Origin: an uncultured Muribaculaceae bacterium
Lineage (GTDB): Bacteria > Bacteroidota > Bacteroidia > Bacteroidales > Muribaculaceae
DNA: 64,000 nucleotides
Assembly (NCBI GenBank): GCA_910585755.1
Contig: CAJUFH010000005.1
Span: 1-64,000, forward strand
Direction: 5' to 3'
In this document: positions 1-8,901 of the stretch, piece by piece
Layout: each line of letters starts with the position of its first letter
How positions within the stretch are numbered: the stretch's first letter is position 1
Program-made: the position numbers and the translations under genes
Notes under the pieces: model-generated
Told to the model about the DNA's origin: nothing
Database searches by the model: none
The model's input: only the letters and a program-made list of their open reading frames with translations

Positions 1-575
1 ATTTCGTGCTCCCCTACACAATGCAGAACTACCTCAGCGACCAGATCAAGGTGCCCCGTTTCTCAACGGACGCTCCCGAGTTCGACGCAGCTGAAAAAGG
101 TGTGCGCGACCGCATCGCCAAGCTCATGGCCATCAAGGGTACTAAGTCGCCCGATCAGCTTCACAAGAAGCTCGGCCACGTGATGTGGAACCTCGTGGGC
201 ATGGGCCGTACTTTGCAGAGCCTCGTGAAGGCCGTGGACGAGATCGAGAAGGTGCGCAAGGAGTTCTACTCCGATCTTCGCATCGTGGGCAAGGCCGACG
301 ATCTCAACACCGAGCTTGAGAAGGCGCTTCGCCTCGAGGACTTCCTCGTCATTTCCAAGATGATGGCTATCGACGCCCTCCACCGCAACGAATCCTGCGG
401 CGCCCACTTCCGCGAGGAGTACCAGACCCCCGACGGCGAGGCCGCCCGCAACGACAAGGACTACATGTATGTCGGCTGCTGGAAGTACACCGGCGAAAAC
501 GAGAAGCCCATCCTCCTCAAGGAGCCCCTCAACTACGAGTCCATCAAGGTGCAGACACGCAACTACAAGTCTTAA
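1..575 (+). CDS. frdA: Fumarate reductase/succinate dehydrogenase flavoprotein subunit, C-terminal part (5' truncated by window)
   Basis: The reading frame is open from the first bases (first complete codon at 3), so the true start lies upstream. About 191 C-terminal residues remain. The segment FVLPYTMQNYLSD and the helical C-terminal domain match the end of the flavoprotein subunit of Bacteroidota fumarate reductase/succinate dehydrogenase, which interconverts fumarate and succinate at the inner membrane. The FAD- and substrate-binding parts are outside the window. The iron-sulfur subunit gene follows 28 bases downstream on the same strand, the expected frdCAB/sdhCAB order, which strongly supports the call. 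The internal GTG at 6 is only a codon, not a start. The direction of the reaction in vivo (anaerobic fumarate reduction is usual in gut Bacteroidales) is inferred. Confidence 0.93.
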   Translation, partial: FVLPYTMQNYLSDQIKVPRFSTDAPEFDAAEKGVRDRIAKLMAIKGTKSPDQLHKKLGHVMWNLVGMGRTLQSLVKAVDEIEKVRKEFYSDLRIVGKADDLNTELEKALRLEDFLVISKMMAIDALHRNESCGAHFREEYQTPDGEAARNDKDYMYVGCWKYTGENEKPILLKEPLNYESIKVQTRNYKS

Positions 576-603
576 AACCCACTCTAACGCAACATACTGA
601 ATT

Positions 604-1359
604 ATGGAAACAACAATTAATGTCAATCTGAAGGTTTGGCGTCAGCGTGGGCCCAAAGAGCCCGGGCAGTTCGTCAAGTACCGCGTCGAGAACGTTTCGA
701 CCGGCAGCTCGTTCCTCGAAATGCTCGACATGCTCAACCAGCAGCTCGTCGACAAGGGCGAAGAGCCCGTTGTCTTTGACAACGACTGCCGCGAGGGCAT
801 CTGCGGAATGTGTTCCCTGTACATCAACGGGCATCCCCATGGCCCCGTGCAGGGCATCACTACCTGCCAGCTCCACATGCGCAAGTTCAACAACGAGGAC
901 GAGATCACGATCGAACCGTGGCGTTCGGCCGCCTTCCCCGTGATCCGCGACCTGATGGTCAACCGCAACGCCTTCGACCAGATTCAGCAGGCCGGCGGCT
1001 ACGTCAGCTTCAACTGCGGCGGTGCCCAGGACGCTAACGCCATACCCATCTCCAAGGAGATTGCCGACGAGGCTATGGATTCCGCTACCTGCATCGGCTG
1101 CGGAGCGTGTGTCGCCGCCTGCAAGAACGGCTCGGCCATGCTCTTCGTATCGGCCAAGGTAAGCCAGTTCGCCCTCCTGCCACAGGGCCAGGTAGAGCGC
1201 GCCCGCCGCGCCCGCGCCATGGTGGCGAAGATGGACGAGCTGGGCTTCGGCAACTGCACCAACACCGGAGCGTGCGAGGCAGAGTGCCCCAAGAACATCT
1301 CCATCAGCAACATCGCCCGCCTCAACCGCGAGTTCATCAAGGCCAAATGCGCCGACTGA
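604..1359 (+). CDS. frdB: Fumarate reductase/succinate dehydrogenase iron-sulfur subunit
   Basis: This 251-residue protein carries the electron-transfer clusters between the flavoprotein and the membrane quinone site. A plant-type [2Fe-2S] ligand set is visible (C62, C67, C70, C88 in DCREGICGMC and the following TTCQL). A C163-x2-C166-x2-C169-x3-C173 motif and a second group at C218, C224 and C228 supply the [4Fe-4S] and [3Fe-4S] ligands. Length and motif order match the family. It starts at an ATG 28 bases after the flavoprotein stop and is certainly in the same operon. A strong hairpin with no other gene before pyrH ends the operon. Confidence 0.95.
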   Translation: METTINVNLKVWRQRGPKEPGQFVKYRVENVSTGSSFLEMLDMLNQQLVDKGEEPVVFDNDCREGICGMCSLYINGHPHGPVQGITTCQLHMRKFNNEDEITIEPWRSAAFPVIRDLMVNRNAFDQIQQAGGYVSFNCGGAQDANAIPISKEIADEAMDSATCIGCGACVAACKNGSAMLFVSAKVSQFALLPQGQVERARRARAMVAKMDELGFGNCTNTGACEAECPKNISISNIARLNREFIKAKCAD

Positions 1360-1391
1360 TCTCTCCCGGTTAAGACAACGACCCATCAGAC

Positions 1392-1440
1392 AACCCCGCC
1401 GAGACCTCCGTCCACCGATGAGGCCCCGGCGGGGTTCCCT
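1392..1440 (+). terminator. Rho-independent-like terminator after frdB
   Basis: A perfect 9-base-pair GC-rich stem (AACCCCGCC at 1392-1400 with GGCGGGGTT at 1428-1436) is followed by CCCTTTG. It lies 33 bases after the frdB stop and before the pyrH promoter. The T tract is short, so termination efficiency is uncertain. Confidence 0.6.
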
Positions 1441-1466
1441 TTGTCCGGGGCAAATCGGCGGGTATG

Positions 1467-1498
1467 TTTGGAAATTTGCGGGGAATCGGCTAAATTTG
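1467..1498 (+). promoter_or_regulatory. Bacteroidota-type promoter of pyrH
   Basis: TTTG at 1467-1470 is followed by exactly 20 bases and TAAATTTG at 1491-1498, which matches the known Bacteroides sigma-ABfr consensus (TTTG, about 19-20 bases, TAnnTTTG). Transcription would begin near 1505, about 18 bases before the pyrH ATG. Confidence 0.75.
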
Positions 1499-1522
1499 TA
1501 ATCGGAATAAAATATACCTGAC

Positions 1523-2233
1523 ATGAGGACAAAATACAACCGCGTGCTCCTGAAACTCAGCGGCGAGTCGCTGATGGGGGCGCAACACTACGGCATTGAC
1601 CCCGTACGGCTGGGAGAATACGCCCGGCAGATTGCCGACATCGCCGCCGCCGGGGTCCAGGTAGCCATCGTAATCGGCGGAGGAAACATCTTCCGCGGAA
1701 TGCAGGGAGCGGCCAAGGGCTTCGACCGCGTCAAGGGTGACCAGATGGGGATGCTCGCCACGACCATCAACTCCCTGGCCCTCAGCTCCGCCCTCGAGGC
1801 GATAGGGCAGCCCGCCAAGGTGTTCACAGCCATCAACATGCACCCCGTCGGGGAGCATTACAGCAAATGGCGCGCGATCGAGGCCATGAAAGGTGGCGCT
1901 GTAGCCATCCTTGCCGGAGGGACGGGCAACCCGTTCTTCACCACCGACACCGGGGCGGCGCTCCGCGGTGTAGAGGTCGAGGCCGACGTGATGCTCAAGG
2001 GTACCCGCGTCGACGGAGTCTATACCGCCGACCCGGAGAAGGACCCGACGGCCACCAAGTTCACCGAGATAACCTACGACGAGGTCTACACCCGCGGCCT
2101 GAAGGTCATGGACCTCACGGCAACCGCCCTCTGCAAGGAGAACCACCTGCCGATCATAGTCTTCGACATGGATACCCCCGGCAACCTCGCAAAGGTAATG
2201 GCCGGAGACCCAATCGGGACCCTCGTTTACTAA
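1523..2233 (+). CDS. pyrH: UMP kinase
   Basis: This cytosolic amino-acid-kinase-fold enzyme phosphorylates UMP to UDP with ATP in pyrimidine nucleotide synthesis. At 236 residues it has normal length. Recognisable family segments are KLSGESLMG at the N terminus, the glycine-rich GGGNIFRG, GTGNPFFTTDT in the nucleotide/UMP-binding region, and VDGVYTADPEKD followed by KVMDLTA. It starts at an ATG just after a consensus promoter. The gene for ribosome recycling factor follows 43 bases downstream, the common pyrH-frr pairing, so the two are probably co-transcribed. Confidence 0.97.
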   Translation: MRTKYNRVLLKLSGESLMGAQHYGIDPVRLGEYARQIADIAAAGVQVAIVIGGGNIFRGMQGAAKGFDRVKGDQMGMLATTINSLALSSALEAIGQPAKVFTAINMHPVGEHYSKWRAIEAMKGGAVAILAGGTGNPFFTTDTGAALRGVEVEADVMLKGTRVDGVYTADPEKDPTATKFTEITYDEVYTRGLKVMDLTATALCKENHLPIIVFDMDTPGNLAKVMAGDPIGTLVY

Positions 2234-2276
2234 TCTACCTGATAATCAAACATAACTCTATACAGCCAAATCTGTT

Positions 2277-2837
2277 ATGACAGACCCCAAGACTTACCTC
2301 GACCCGGCGGAAGAGAAAATGGAACTCGCCGTGGCATACCTGGAGGAGACCCTCAGCCACATCCGCGCCGGAAAGGCCAACCCCAAGCTGCTCGACAGCG
2401 TCCGCGTCAACTACTACGGCTCCATGGCGCCGATTTCCAACGTCGCCAACATCTCCGTGCCCGACGCCCGCACAATCGCCATAACCCCCTGGGAGAAATC
2501 CATGTTCAAGGAGATTGAGAAGGCGATTATCAACTCCGACCTCGGAATCACCCCGGAGAACAACGGCGAGGTAATCCGCATCTGCATACCTCCGCTGACC
2601 GAGGACCGCCGCAAACAGCTCGTCAAGCAGTCGAAAGCCGAGGCCGAGAACGCAAAGGTATCGGTGCGCAACGCCCGCCGCGACGCGATCGAAGGACTTA
2701 AGAAGGCAATCAAGCAGGGGATGCCCGAAGATGTCGAGAAGGACGCCGAGGCCAACGCCCAGAAGCTCCACGACCGCTTCCTCAAGCAGATTGACGAGCT
2801 CTTCGCCGCCAAGGAGAAGGAAATCCTGACCGTATAA
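2277..2837 (+). CDS. frr: Ribosome recycling factor
   Basis: A 186-residue protein (the family is usually about 185) that, with EF-G, splits post-termination ribosomes. The N-terminal helix, the central SVRVNYYGSMAPISNVANIS segment typical of domain II, and a long charged helical C terminus (KAEAENAKVSVRNARRDAIE) are diagnostic. It follows pyrH on the same strand. Downstream is a 226-base gene-free stretch with a large palindrome. Confidence 0.97.
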   Translation: MTDPKTYLDPAEEKMELAVAYLEETLSHIRAGKANPKLLDSVRVNYYGSMAPISNVANISVPDARTIAITPWEKSMFKEIEKAIINSDLGITPENNGEVIRICIPPLTEDRRKQLVKQSKAEAENAKVSVRNARRDAIEGLKKAIKQGMPEDVEKDAEANAQKLHDRFLKQIDELFAAKEKEILTV

Positions 2838-3063
2838 CCCCCCTCCGCCGAGCTTCGGCAGGAAAGCTCCTTTGCAAGCTTGGGAAGCTCGCCCCCGCAA
2901 GCCTGGGAAGCTCGCCTTACGGCTCGCCACTGTGGCGAGCCGTAAGGCGAGCGCCAAGAGGCGGGGACCAGGAGGCGGGCGGCCTTTTGTCGCAAATTTA
3001 CTTAAACCACCCCCGGAGCGGGGGCGCTGTCGCGGCGCTCCCCCTCATTGTTCGCAGCCTGAT
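2838..3063. repeat. Intergenic stretch with a 41-base near-perfect palindrome and short repeats
   Basis: No gene is seen between frr and the radical SAM gene. Bases 2911-2930 are the exact reverse complement of 2932-2951, leaving one unpaired centre base, so the DNA could extrude a cruciform or the RNA form a 20-base-pair hairpin. Just upstream, GGAAGCTCG-type segments recur (around 2869-2912, as GCAAGCTTGGGAAGCTCG and GCAAGCCTGGGAAGCTCG), a degenerate tandem repeat of about 22-24 bases. The hairpin could stop transcription from frr, but no clear T run follows it. Confidence 0.7.
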
Positions 3064-3843
3064 ATGCAACGCGTGTTATTTCATTCGACTATTTTCGGCC
3101 CGATTCATTCGCGCCGGCTGGGAACCTCGCTCGGAGTGAACCTTACCCCGAACGACGGCAAGATATGCTCCTTCGACTGCCTCTACTGCGAGGCGGGCTT
3201 CAACGCCCAGGGTCCCGGAACGACCGGGATGGCCCCCCGCGCCGAGGTTGCCCGGCTTCTGGAGGAGAAGCTCTCGGCGATGAGGACCGAAGGTGCCGTG
3301 CTTGATGTCATAACCTTCTCCGGCAACGGGGAGCCGACGCTACATCCCGAGTTCCCCGGAATAGTCGACGACACGCTGCGCCTCCGCGACCGCTATTTCC
3401 CCGTGGCGAAGGTCAGCGTCCTGACCAACTCGACCCGCCTGGCGTCCCCGGAGGTCTGCGCCGCTCTCGAACGGATTGATAACAACATACTGAAGCTCGA
3501 TTCCGCCGTCGAGCGTACCATGCGCCTCATTGACCGCCCCAACGACCCGGGATTCAGCGCCGAAGCCGTCATAGAGCGCCTTTCGCGGTTCGCCGGAACG
3601 GGAATAATACAGACTATGATGCTCCGGGGCGAATGGGAGGGGGAGCGTATCAACAACACTACCGACGCGGAGGTCGAGGCGCTGGCCGAAGCCTACCGCC
3701 GCATCCGCCCCCGCGAGGTAATGCTCTATTCAATCGACAGGCAGACCCCGGCCCGCACCCTGGAGAAAATCCCTGCCGAAGAGCTCCGCGCCATCGGCTC
3801 CCGCCTGTCCGCCTCCACCGGCATCCCCGTCCAGGTCAACTGA
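3064..3843 (+). CDS. Radical SAM protein (TYW1/COG0731-like Fe-S oxidoreductase)
   Basis: The 259-residue protein starts best at the ATG at 3064; an earlier in-frame start at 2872 would translate through the intergenic palindrome and is rejected. C35-x3-C39-x2-C42 (ICSFDCLYCEAG) is the classic radical SAM [4Fe-4S] motif, and FSGNGEPTLHPEF is the GGE-type SAM-binding strand. NNILKLDSA and the later SIDRQTPARTL segment resemble the family of small stand-alone radical SAM proteins related to wyosine-type enzymes. No additional cluster domain is visible. The substrate is unknown. It stands alone on the plus strand between frr and an acyltransferase, and the neighbours do not suggest a pathway. 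Confidence 0.8.
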   Translation: MQRVLFHSTIFGPIHSRRLGTSLGVNLTPNDGKICSFDCLYCEAGFNAQGPGTTGMAPRAEVARLLEEKLSAMRTEGAVLDVITFSGNGEPTLHPEFPGIVDDTLRLRDRYFPVAKVSVLTNSTRLASPEVCAALERIDNNILKLDSAVERTMRLIDRPNDPGFSAEAVIERLSRFAGTGIIQTMMLRGEWEGERINNTTDAEVEALAEAYRRIRPREVMLYSIDRQTPARTLEKIPAEELRAIGSRLSASTGIPVQVN

Positions 3844-3885
3844 CCCCGGCGCTTCCGATTTCCATACCCCGCCATTTAACGACTT

Positions 3886-4926
3886 ATGCCGGAAACAAGC
3901 ACACACCCAACCGCGGCCGCTTCGGCTACGAAAGAGAAAATCCTTTGGCTGTCAATCGTCCAGGGCTGGGCTATTCTCCTCGTGGTGGTCGGCCATGTCA
4001 ACTGTTACACATACGCCGCTGAGGGGGAGATGTACGGCCTGTGCACGTGGGTCACCCGCCTGTGCTACGCATTCCATATGCCTCTGTTCATGTTTGTTTC
4101 GGGAGGCTTGCTCTATTATTCCCGACTTGCGAAAGGCTGGTCGGCCAAGGCGGTTTATGCCGACAAGTTCAAGCGTCTCGTGCTGCCGTATTTGTTCTTC
4201 ATCCTTCTGGCGATGGTTCTTAAGGGGGTGCTCGGCGGGTACACCAAGCGCGGCGCTGTCGACATCAGCCTCCCGACCTATCTTTCAGCCCTGTTCAATC
4301 CGTCGGAAGGCCCGCTTGTAGAAATGTGGTTCGTCGCGACCCTGCTGTGGTTCATGGCGATGTATCCGCTCTTCCGCTGGTCGATGAGGAACCAGTATCT
4401 TGAAACGGGGCTCCTCGCAGTGACGCTTCTCCCGTTTGTGGCCGGGATGCCGTGGGATACGAACGGATGGTTCAATCTCGGAGGCGTTCCCCGCTACGCG
4501 TTTTACTTTTTCGGAGGAATGCTGTTCTTCAAGTACCGGCTGTACCGTTACGCCCGGGGGCGCATCTGGGTCGCCGCGGCGTTGACCGGGGTTTTCCTCG
4601 CCTGTGTGTTCGGGCTGCGCGACGGCTCGGCTGTTACGGCGACAGTGGGCATACTTATGTCTGTAGCGTGGGGCGTCATCGCCGAGGGCCGGTTTCCCCG
4701 GCTCTTCTCCTCGTTCCGCGACTATTCGTTCCAGATATTTCTTATAGGAATTTTTCCACAGATGTTCCTGGAGCTATTCATTTGGCGCCGGTTCCCATAC
4801 GAGGGCTTGCAGATTCCGTTCTATGTCATAAGCTGCTGCTCGGCGTTGCTGACGGCGGTAGTTGTCAGCAAGTGCGTCAAGCGGATTCCCTCGCGTCTTG
4901 TGAGGCGTTTCTTTGGTCTGAAATAG
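3886..4926 (+). CDS. Acyltransferase 3 family membrane protein
   Basis: A 346-residue polytopic protein with about ten hydrophobic segments. The N-terminal helix QGWAILLVVVGHVNC contains the conserved His of acyltransferase-3 proteins, followed by FHMPLFMFVSGGLLYYS, the second family motif. Members move acetyl or other acyl groups onto extracytoplasmic sugars such as O-antigen or exopolysaccharide. It is convergent with a minus-strand polysaccharide polymerase/export operon, which suggests it decorates that polymer (inference). It starts at the ATG 42 bases after the radical SAM stop. Confidence 0.82.
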   Translation: MPETSTHPTAAASATKEKILWLSIVQGWAILLVVVGHVNCYTYAAEGEMYGLCTWVTRLCYAFHMPLFMFVSGGLLYYSRLAKGWSAKAVYADKFKRLVLPYLFFILLAMVLKGVLGGYTKRGAVDISLPTYLSALFNPSEGPLVEMWFVATLLWFMAMYPLFRWSMRNQYLETGLLAVTLLPFVAGMPWDTNGWFNLGGVPRYAFYFFGGMLFFKYRLYRYARGRIWVAAALTGVFLACVFGLRDGSAVTATVGILMSVAWGVIAEGRFPRLFSSFRDYSFQIFLIGIFPQMFLELFIWRRFPYEGLQIPFYVISCCSALLTAVVVSKCVKRIPSRLVRRFFGLK

Positions 4927-4932
4927 GTTGGG

Positions 4933-4964
4933 AAAAAGCCGGAGTCACACCGGGGGCGCCGGCT
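4933..4964 (-). terminator. Terminator of the polysaccharide export operon
   Basis: Read on the minus strand, AGCCGG (4964-4959) pairs with CCGGCT (4942-4937) and is followed by TTTTT (4937-4933). It sits directly after the stop of the polymerase gene. On the plus strand the same stem lies just after the acyltransferase, so it may act in both directions. Confidence 0.55.
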
Positions 4965-4965
4965 G

Positions 4966-6453
4966 TCAGTCCCGTCTGAACGGAGTAGGGGACTCGGCGC
5001 AGTTCACGCCACGCCTCGTCTTGTCCTGCAGGATTACCATCGCGAACGCTGTCGCTACCACCATCTGCCCCTGAACCTGCACCATGCCGCAGAACCCGGC
5101 TATCCCAAGCCATATGAACATCACCATCAGAGTCCAGAAATATTTGGAATCGGGCAGTTTACGAATTATCAGGATAAGCCCGACGAGGAACAGAATGTGC
5201 CATATAAGGCCGAGATAGCCGATATTCAGGAACACCTGTACCGGGATAACCTCTACCGCTGCGACCGATTCCTCGTTTTTCGATATGTCGGAATACAGTT
5301 CGTTGGTAATCATAAAGGCTTGGTTGTCGGTCTTGGAAGGGTGGAGGAAGCCGAAGCCCGTCCATTCCAGCCCCATATCGTAGAGGCGTTCTACCTTGGG
5401 GATGACCTGCGCCATGCGCCCGGTACCGAACTCAGCTATGTCCTCGGCGTCCTGAGCTCCGTCAAGCAGGACGAACTGGTTGACGGTCGAGGCTATACGC
5501 AGACGCGATCCCTCGTTGGTAGCAAGCTGGGTGACATCCGAAATTGAAAGGTCTATGGCGTAGACCGCTGCGAACAGCCCGGCTCCCAGCACGATGTACT
5601 TGCTCGTCTTAGAGAACCCTTTCTGGCAGATAATGAATCCCAGGAGTACGGCGGAAATCAGGGAGAATGTCTTGGTGATTCCCAAGGCTACCAGGAACAG
5701 GATTATCTCCCACCATCTAAGCCTGTAGCTCCGTACGAGGGGATATATCAGCATCAGGCACAGGTAGAATCCAGGGGGATAGACTCGCGCCACCCCGTTG
5801 AACGGAATTATGTACAGTTCCCAGAAAGGATGCGCTCCGATGAATGGCTGCAATTCCGGCAGAAATACCGGACCGCAGAGAATTATGCCGTCAAGACAGT
5901 AAAACACGCAGTAAATCACGGCGTAGGGATAGAGCCGGTTGAAGAAGTCGTCCATCCTGAAACTCCTCCCCGCGAACATCCATAACGGAATGAGGAAGAA
6001 CAGAAAGGACAGATACCACATCAGCATCATCAACTGGCCCGACAGCGGTTCGAGACTCTTTGAGGCGAACAAAAGGCACCCGGCGGCGTAGACAGCCCAC
6101 GCAACCACCGCGCGGCGGGTGACGGCGGTTTTCTTGAGGAGGAGCAACAGCGGGACGACCGCGGCATATATTATCAGACATTCGACTGTCGTAGGCCCGT
6201 GGCGGAAGCCGTAGCCTCCCAGGGCGATGAGGAGCATGATGAGGGCCTCGTAGCGGTCTGTCTTGAAGCTGCGGACGAGCATCATCAGCACAATCAGCCA
6301 CGCGGGGTAGAAGCTCAGCCCGACAGCCGTCATGGAGAGCATGAACAGAACGGGGCCTTTCCAGCCATTGGGGGCGAGGAAATAACGGCGACCCTCCCCC
6401 GCCGCAGAGGCCGGGGAGGAGTCGTTATGGATGTTTGTCGCTAAGGCGCTCAT
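4966..6453 (-). CDS. O-antigen ligase/polymerase-like membrane protein (Wzy-type)
   Basis: A 495-residue protein with about eleven or twelve predicted membrane helices (for example FMLSMTAVGLSFYPAWLIVLM near the N terminus and VPVQVFLNIGYLGLIWHILF near the C terminus) and a larger extracytoplasmic loop rich in charged residues around residues 290-380. This layout fits Wzy-type repeat-unit polymerases or O-antigen ligases, which lack strong sequence motifs. It is the last gene of a minus-strand cluster after the outer-membrane exporter and the chain-length tyrosine kinase, which supports a polymerase role. The cassette contains no glycosyltransferases, so the sugar-assembly genes must lie elsewhere. 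Polymerase versus ligase cannot be decided here. Confidence 0.7.
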   Translation of the reverse strand: MSALATNIHNDSSPASAAGEGRRYFLAPNGWKGPVLFMLSMTAVGLSFYPAWLIVLMMLVRSFKTDRYEALIMLLIALGGYGFRHGPTTVECLIIYAAVVPLLLLLKKTAVTRRAVVAWAVYAAGCLLFASKSLEPLSGQLMMLMWYLSFLFFLIPLWMFAGRSFRMDDFFNRLYPYAVIYCVFYCLDGIILCGPVFLPELQPFIGAHPFWELYIIPFNGVARVYPPGFYLCLMLIYPLVRSYRLRWWEIILFLVALGITKTFSLISAVLLGFIICQKGFSKTSKYIVLGAGLFAAVYAIDLSISDVTQLATNEGSRLRIASTVNQFVLLDGAQDAEDIAEFGTGRMAQVIPKVERLYDMGLEWTGFGFLHPSKTDNQAFMITNELYSDISKNEESVAAVEVIPVQVFLNIGYLGLIWHILFLVGLILIIRKLPDSKYFWTLMVMFIWLGIAGFCGMVQVQGQMVVATAFAMVILQDKTRRGVNCAESPTPFRRD

Positions 6454-6487
6454 TCAGGAGTGGACAGTGGATGTTTACCGGGCGGAG

Positions 6488-8848
6488 TTATTTCTTCCAA
6501 AACTTCCACCAGGGGCGTTTCGCAGACTTGGAGGAGCGGGACTCCCCTTCGCCGTAGCCGTAGCGGTGGAAGGAGGTCGTGCCGTTGATTACGACGTTCA
6601 TTCTCGGCAGGCGCTTCTCCTGGAATACGGTGTTGACGAACTGGATGTCCTTCTTGAGGGTGACGTTCAGGCGGGTGACGTAGATTGTCGCGTTCGCTAT
6701 GCGGGCCAGCGAGAAGGTGTCGGAGACTATTCCCAGCGGCGCTGTGTCGACTATGATGTAGTCGTACTGCTGGCGCGCTTCCTGGAAGAAGCTGTCGACG
6801 CGCTTGCTAAGGAGGAGTTCCGAGGGGTTAGGGGGAACGGCGCCGGCCACCACGATGTCGAGGTCGGGCAGTTCGAGCGGATGGCGGCATACGATGTCGG
6901 CGAGTTTCACAGAGTCGCTGGCAAGGTAGTTCGTCAGGCCTGATGAGGGGTGTATGCCGAGGTATTCGGCCAGGCGGGGCTTGCGGATGTCGGCTCCTAC
7001 GAGCAGTACCTTCTTGCCCAGGAGCGAGAGGGATGCCGCGGTGTTGATGGAGACGAACGATTTTCCCTCGCCTGGGCGGGAGGAGGTGACGAGCACAACC
7101 TTGTCATCACCCTGAGTGAGGATGAATTGCAGGTTGGCGCGTATGAGGCGGAACAGCTCGGCTGCCGAGGAGTTGCTGTTGGGGGTGCATACGAGCGCCT
7201 TGCCCAGCCGCGAGGTGCATACCTCGCCGAGAACGGGGGGGGAGGCCAGGGCCTCGACCTCCTCGCGTTCCTCGACCTTGGAGCGGAGCATGCGCCGCAG
7301 GTAGATGCCGACGAACGGAATCATCAGGCCGAAGAGCAGCGCCAGGGCCATCTTTCCTTTCTTTCCCATATTGACTTCGTCGCTCATCTGGTAAGCCTCG
7401 TCGATGACGATGCCCTTGGAGACGGCGTTGGCAATCATGATGGCTGTCTCCTCTCGGTGTTTGAGCATAAAGAGGTAGATTTCCTGGCTGAGCTTGCGGT
7501 CGCGCTCGATGTTGACGTATTCGCGTTCCTTTGCTGGCATCCCTCCGAGTTTCCCCTCGGCGGAGTCCATCTGGGAGCGCATCTCGTTGACGACGAGCTG
7601 GGCCGACTGCTGGCTCTTGGTGAGGGTCGAGAGGATGTTGGCCCGGAGTGCGTCGAGCTGGTCGTTCATGCGGCGCAGTGTCGAGTTCTCGCTCTTGGCG
7701 TTGGATGCGACGTCCATGCGCTCGATGATCAGCTTGTTGTACTGGGTTATCATCTCCGTCAGGCCATCGCCGCCGTTAGACTGATGGGTGGCCGACACGG
7801 GGGTATACGGTACGAGCTGGTACTCGTTGCCGGGAGTGGAGAGGAACTCGCGGGCGAGCTTGACGACTTCGAGGTTGGTCTGCGCCGTTATGAGCTCCTT
7901 GGCTACCTGTCCCTTCATCTCGAGGTTGTACTGGGCCTCGGCCTTGAAGTCGACGATTCCCTTGTTCTCCTTGAATGACTGGAGCTCGCGTTCGGTCTCG
8001 CCAAGCTGGTCGCGGAGCAGGGCTATGCGGCCGTCGAGGAATTTGAGGGTCTTCTCGCCCTGTACGTTCTTGTCGCGGATGGCGCGCTCGTTGTATTTCT
8101 CTATGATGGTGTTCAGCAGTGTTTTGCCGAACTTGGGGTAGGCTGTGTTGTACTCGATTCCGATTACGTTGGCCTTCTTGCTGGGGAGGTAGGCGTTTAT
8201 GTCCTCGTCGATGTCCTCGGCGGCGCTGTGGTAGCTGCCGATGGTCTCAATGAAGGTAAAGGGGCGCTCCTCCTTGGGGAAGTCGGCGGTCTTCGCGAGG
8301 GTGAAGTCGCCGTACTCGGTCTTGAGGGTGACGGGGAGCTCCACATCCTTCTTCTTGCAGATTGTCGAGCCGTCGTCTATTACCTTGACATAGTCGGCGT
8401 TCCCCTCCTTGTTGATTTTAGCCTTTATGATGAGCGACAGGGTGGTGGTGTCGGTGAACTCGGCGGGGACTGTGACGTCGAGCGGGTATTCGTCGAACTT
8501 GTAGTTCAGCAGCCGGATGCCCTCCCTGATGAAGCGCTTGCGGTCGAGGCCCAGCTCCTTGGCTGCTTCGACGTAGATCGAGTGGGAAGAGATGAGGTAG
8601 ACCTCGTTGTCGACCTCGCTGGAGCCGGAAATAAGGCTCTCGAAGTCAATCGAGGGGATACCGCCGTTGGCTGCGTCCTTGTCGATGAGCACCGAGGCGG
8701 CGATGGTGTAGACATCCTTGTGGCGCGAGCAGAGCCACAGGCCGATCAGGCCGCATACGAAAAGGGAGATGACGAACCAGTACCAGTGCTTGCGGTAGTC
8801 GCGCATTACGGCGCTGAAATCAACTATGTCGGGGTTGTTCTTTTCCAT
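6488..8848 (-). CDS. wzc: Polysaccharide chain-length regulator with BY-kinase domain (Wzc-like)
   Basis: At 786 residues this has the complete Wzz-plus-kinase architecture. An N-terminal Wzz domain with a first membrane helix (about residues 18-38) is followed by a long periplasmic coiled coil (about 270-440), a second membrane helix (MALALLFGLMIPFVGIYL, about 500-520) and a cytoplasmic tyrosine autokinase domain. Walker A is SSRPGEGKSF with K596, Walker A' is VGADIRKPRL and Walker B is YIIVDTAPLG. The C-terminal tail has only two closely spaced tyrosines (HRYGYGEGE) before a basic WWKFWKK end, fewer than the usual tyrosine cluster. It lies between wza-like and polymerase genes and would control export and length of a capsule or exopolysaccharide. 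Confidence 0.92.
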   Translation of the reverse strand: MEKNNPDIVDFSAVMRDYRKHWYWFVISLFVCGLIGLWLCSRHKDVYTIAASVLIDKDAANGGIPSIDFESLISGSSEVDNEVYLISSHSIYVEAAKELGLDRKRFIREGIRLLNYKFDEYPLDVTVPAEFTDTTTLSLIIKAKINKEGNADYVKVIDDGSTICKKKDVELPVTLKTEYGDFTLAKTADFPKEERPFTFIETIGSYHSAAEDIDEDINAYLPSKKANVIGIEYNTAYPKFGKTLLNTIIEKYNERAIRDKNVQGEKTLKFLDGRIALLRDQLGETERELQSFKENKGIVDFKAEAQYNLEMKGQVAKELITAQTNLEVVKLAREFLSTPGNEYQLVPYTPVSATHQSNGGDGLTEMITQYNKLIIERMDVASNAKSENSTLRRMNDQLDALRANILSTLTKSQQSAQLVVNEMRSQMDSAEGKLGGMPAKEREYVNIERDRKLSQEIYLFMLKHREETAIMIANAVSKGIVIDEAYQMSDEVNMGKKGKMALALLFGLMIPFVGIYLRRMLRSKVEEREEVEALASPPVLGEVCTSRLGKALVCTPNSNSSAAELFRLIRANLQFILTQGDDKVVLVTSSRPGEGKSFVSINTAASLSLLGKKVLLVGADIRKPRLAEYLGIHPSSGLTNYLASDSVKLADIVCRHPLELPDLDIVVAGAVPPNPSELLLSKRVDSFFQEARQQYDYIIVDTAPLGIVSDTFSLARIANATIYVTRLNVTLKKDIQFVNTVFQEKRLPRMNVVINGTTSFHRYGYGEGESRSSKSAKRPWWKFWKK

Positions 8849-8863
8849 TTTTGTCTGTCGGGG

Positions 8864-8899
8864 CAGGGGGATGCTTTCTTAACAGGGGGATGTTTTCTT
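8864..8899. repeat. Short direct repeat between wza-like and wzc-like genes
   Basis: CAGGGGGATGCTTTCTT (8864-8880) and CAGGGGGATGTTTTCTT (8883-8899) differ at one base and are two bases apart. On the minus strand they lie in the gap between the exporter stop and the kinase start, within the leader of the kinase. Function unknown; possibly a recent slippage duplication. Confidence 0.6.
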
Positions 8900-8901
8900 G
8901 G

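Noticed and set aside
544..1539. Minus-strand open frame of 331 codons over frdB
   Set aside because: Antisense shadow of frdB, whose iron-sulfur motifs are unambiguous.
2872..3063. N-terminal extension of the radical SAM protein
   Set aside because: It would translate the 41-base palindrome and repeats; the sequence from the ATG at 3064 matches the family N terminus.
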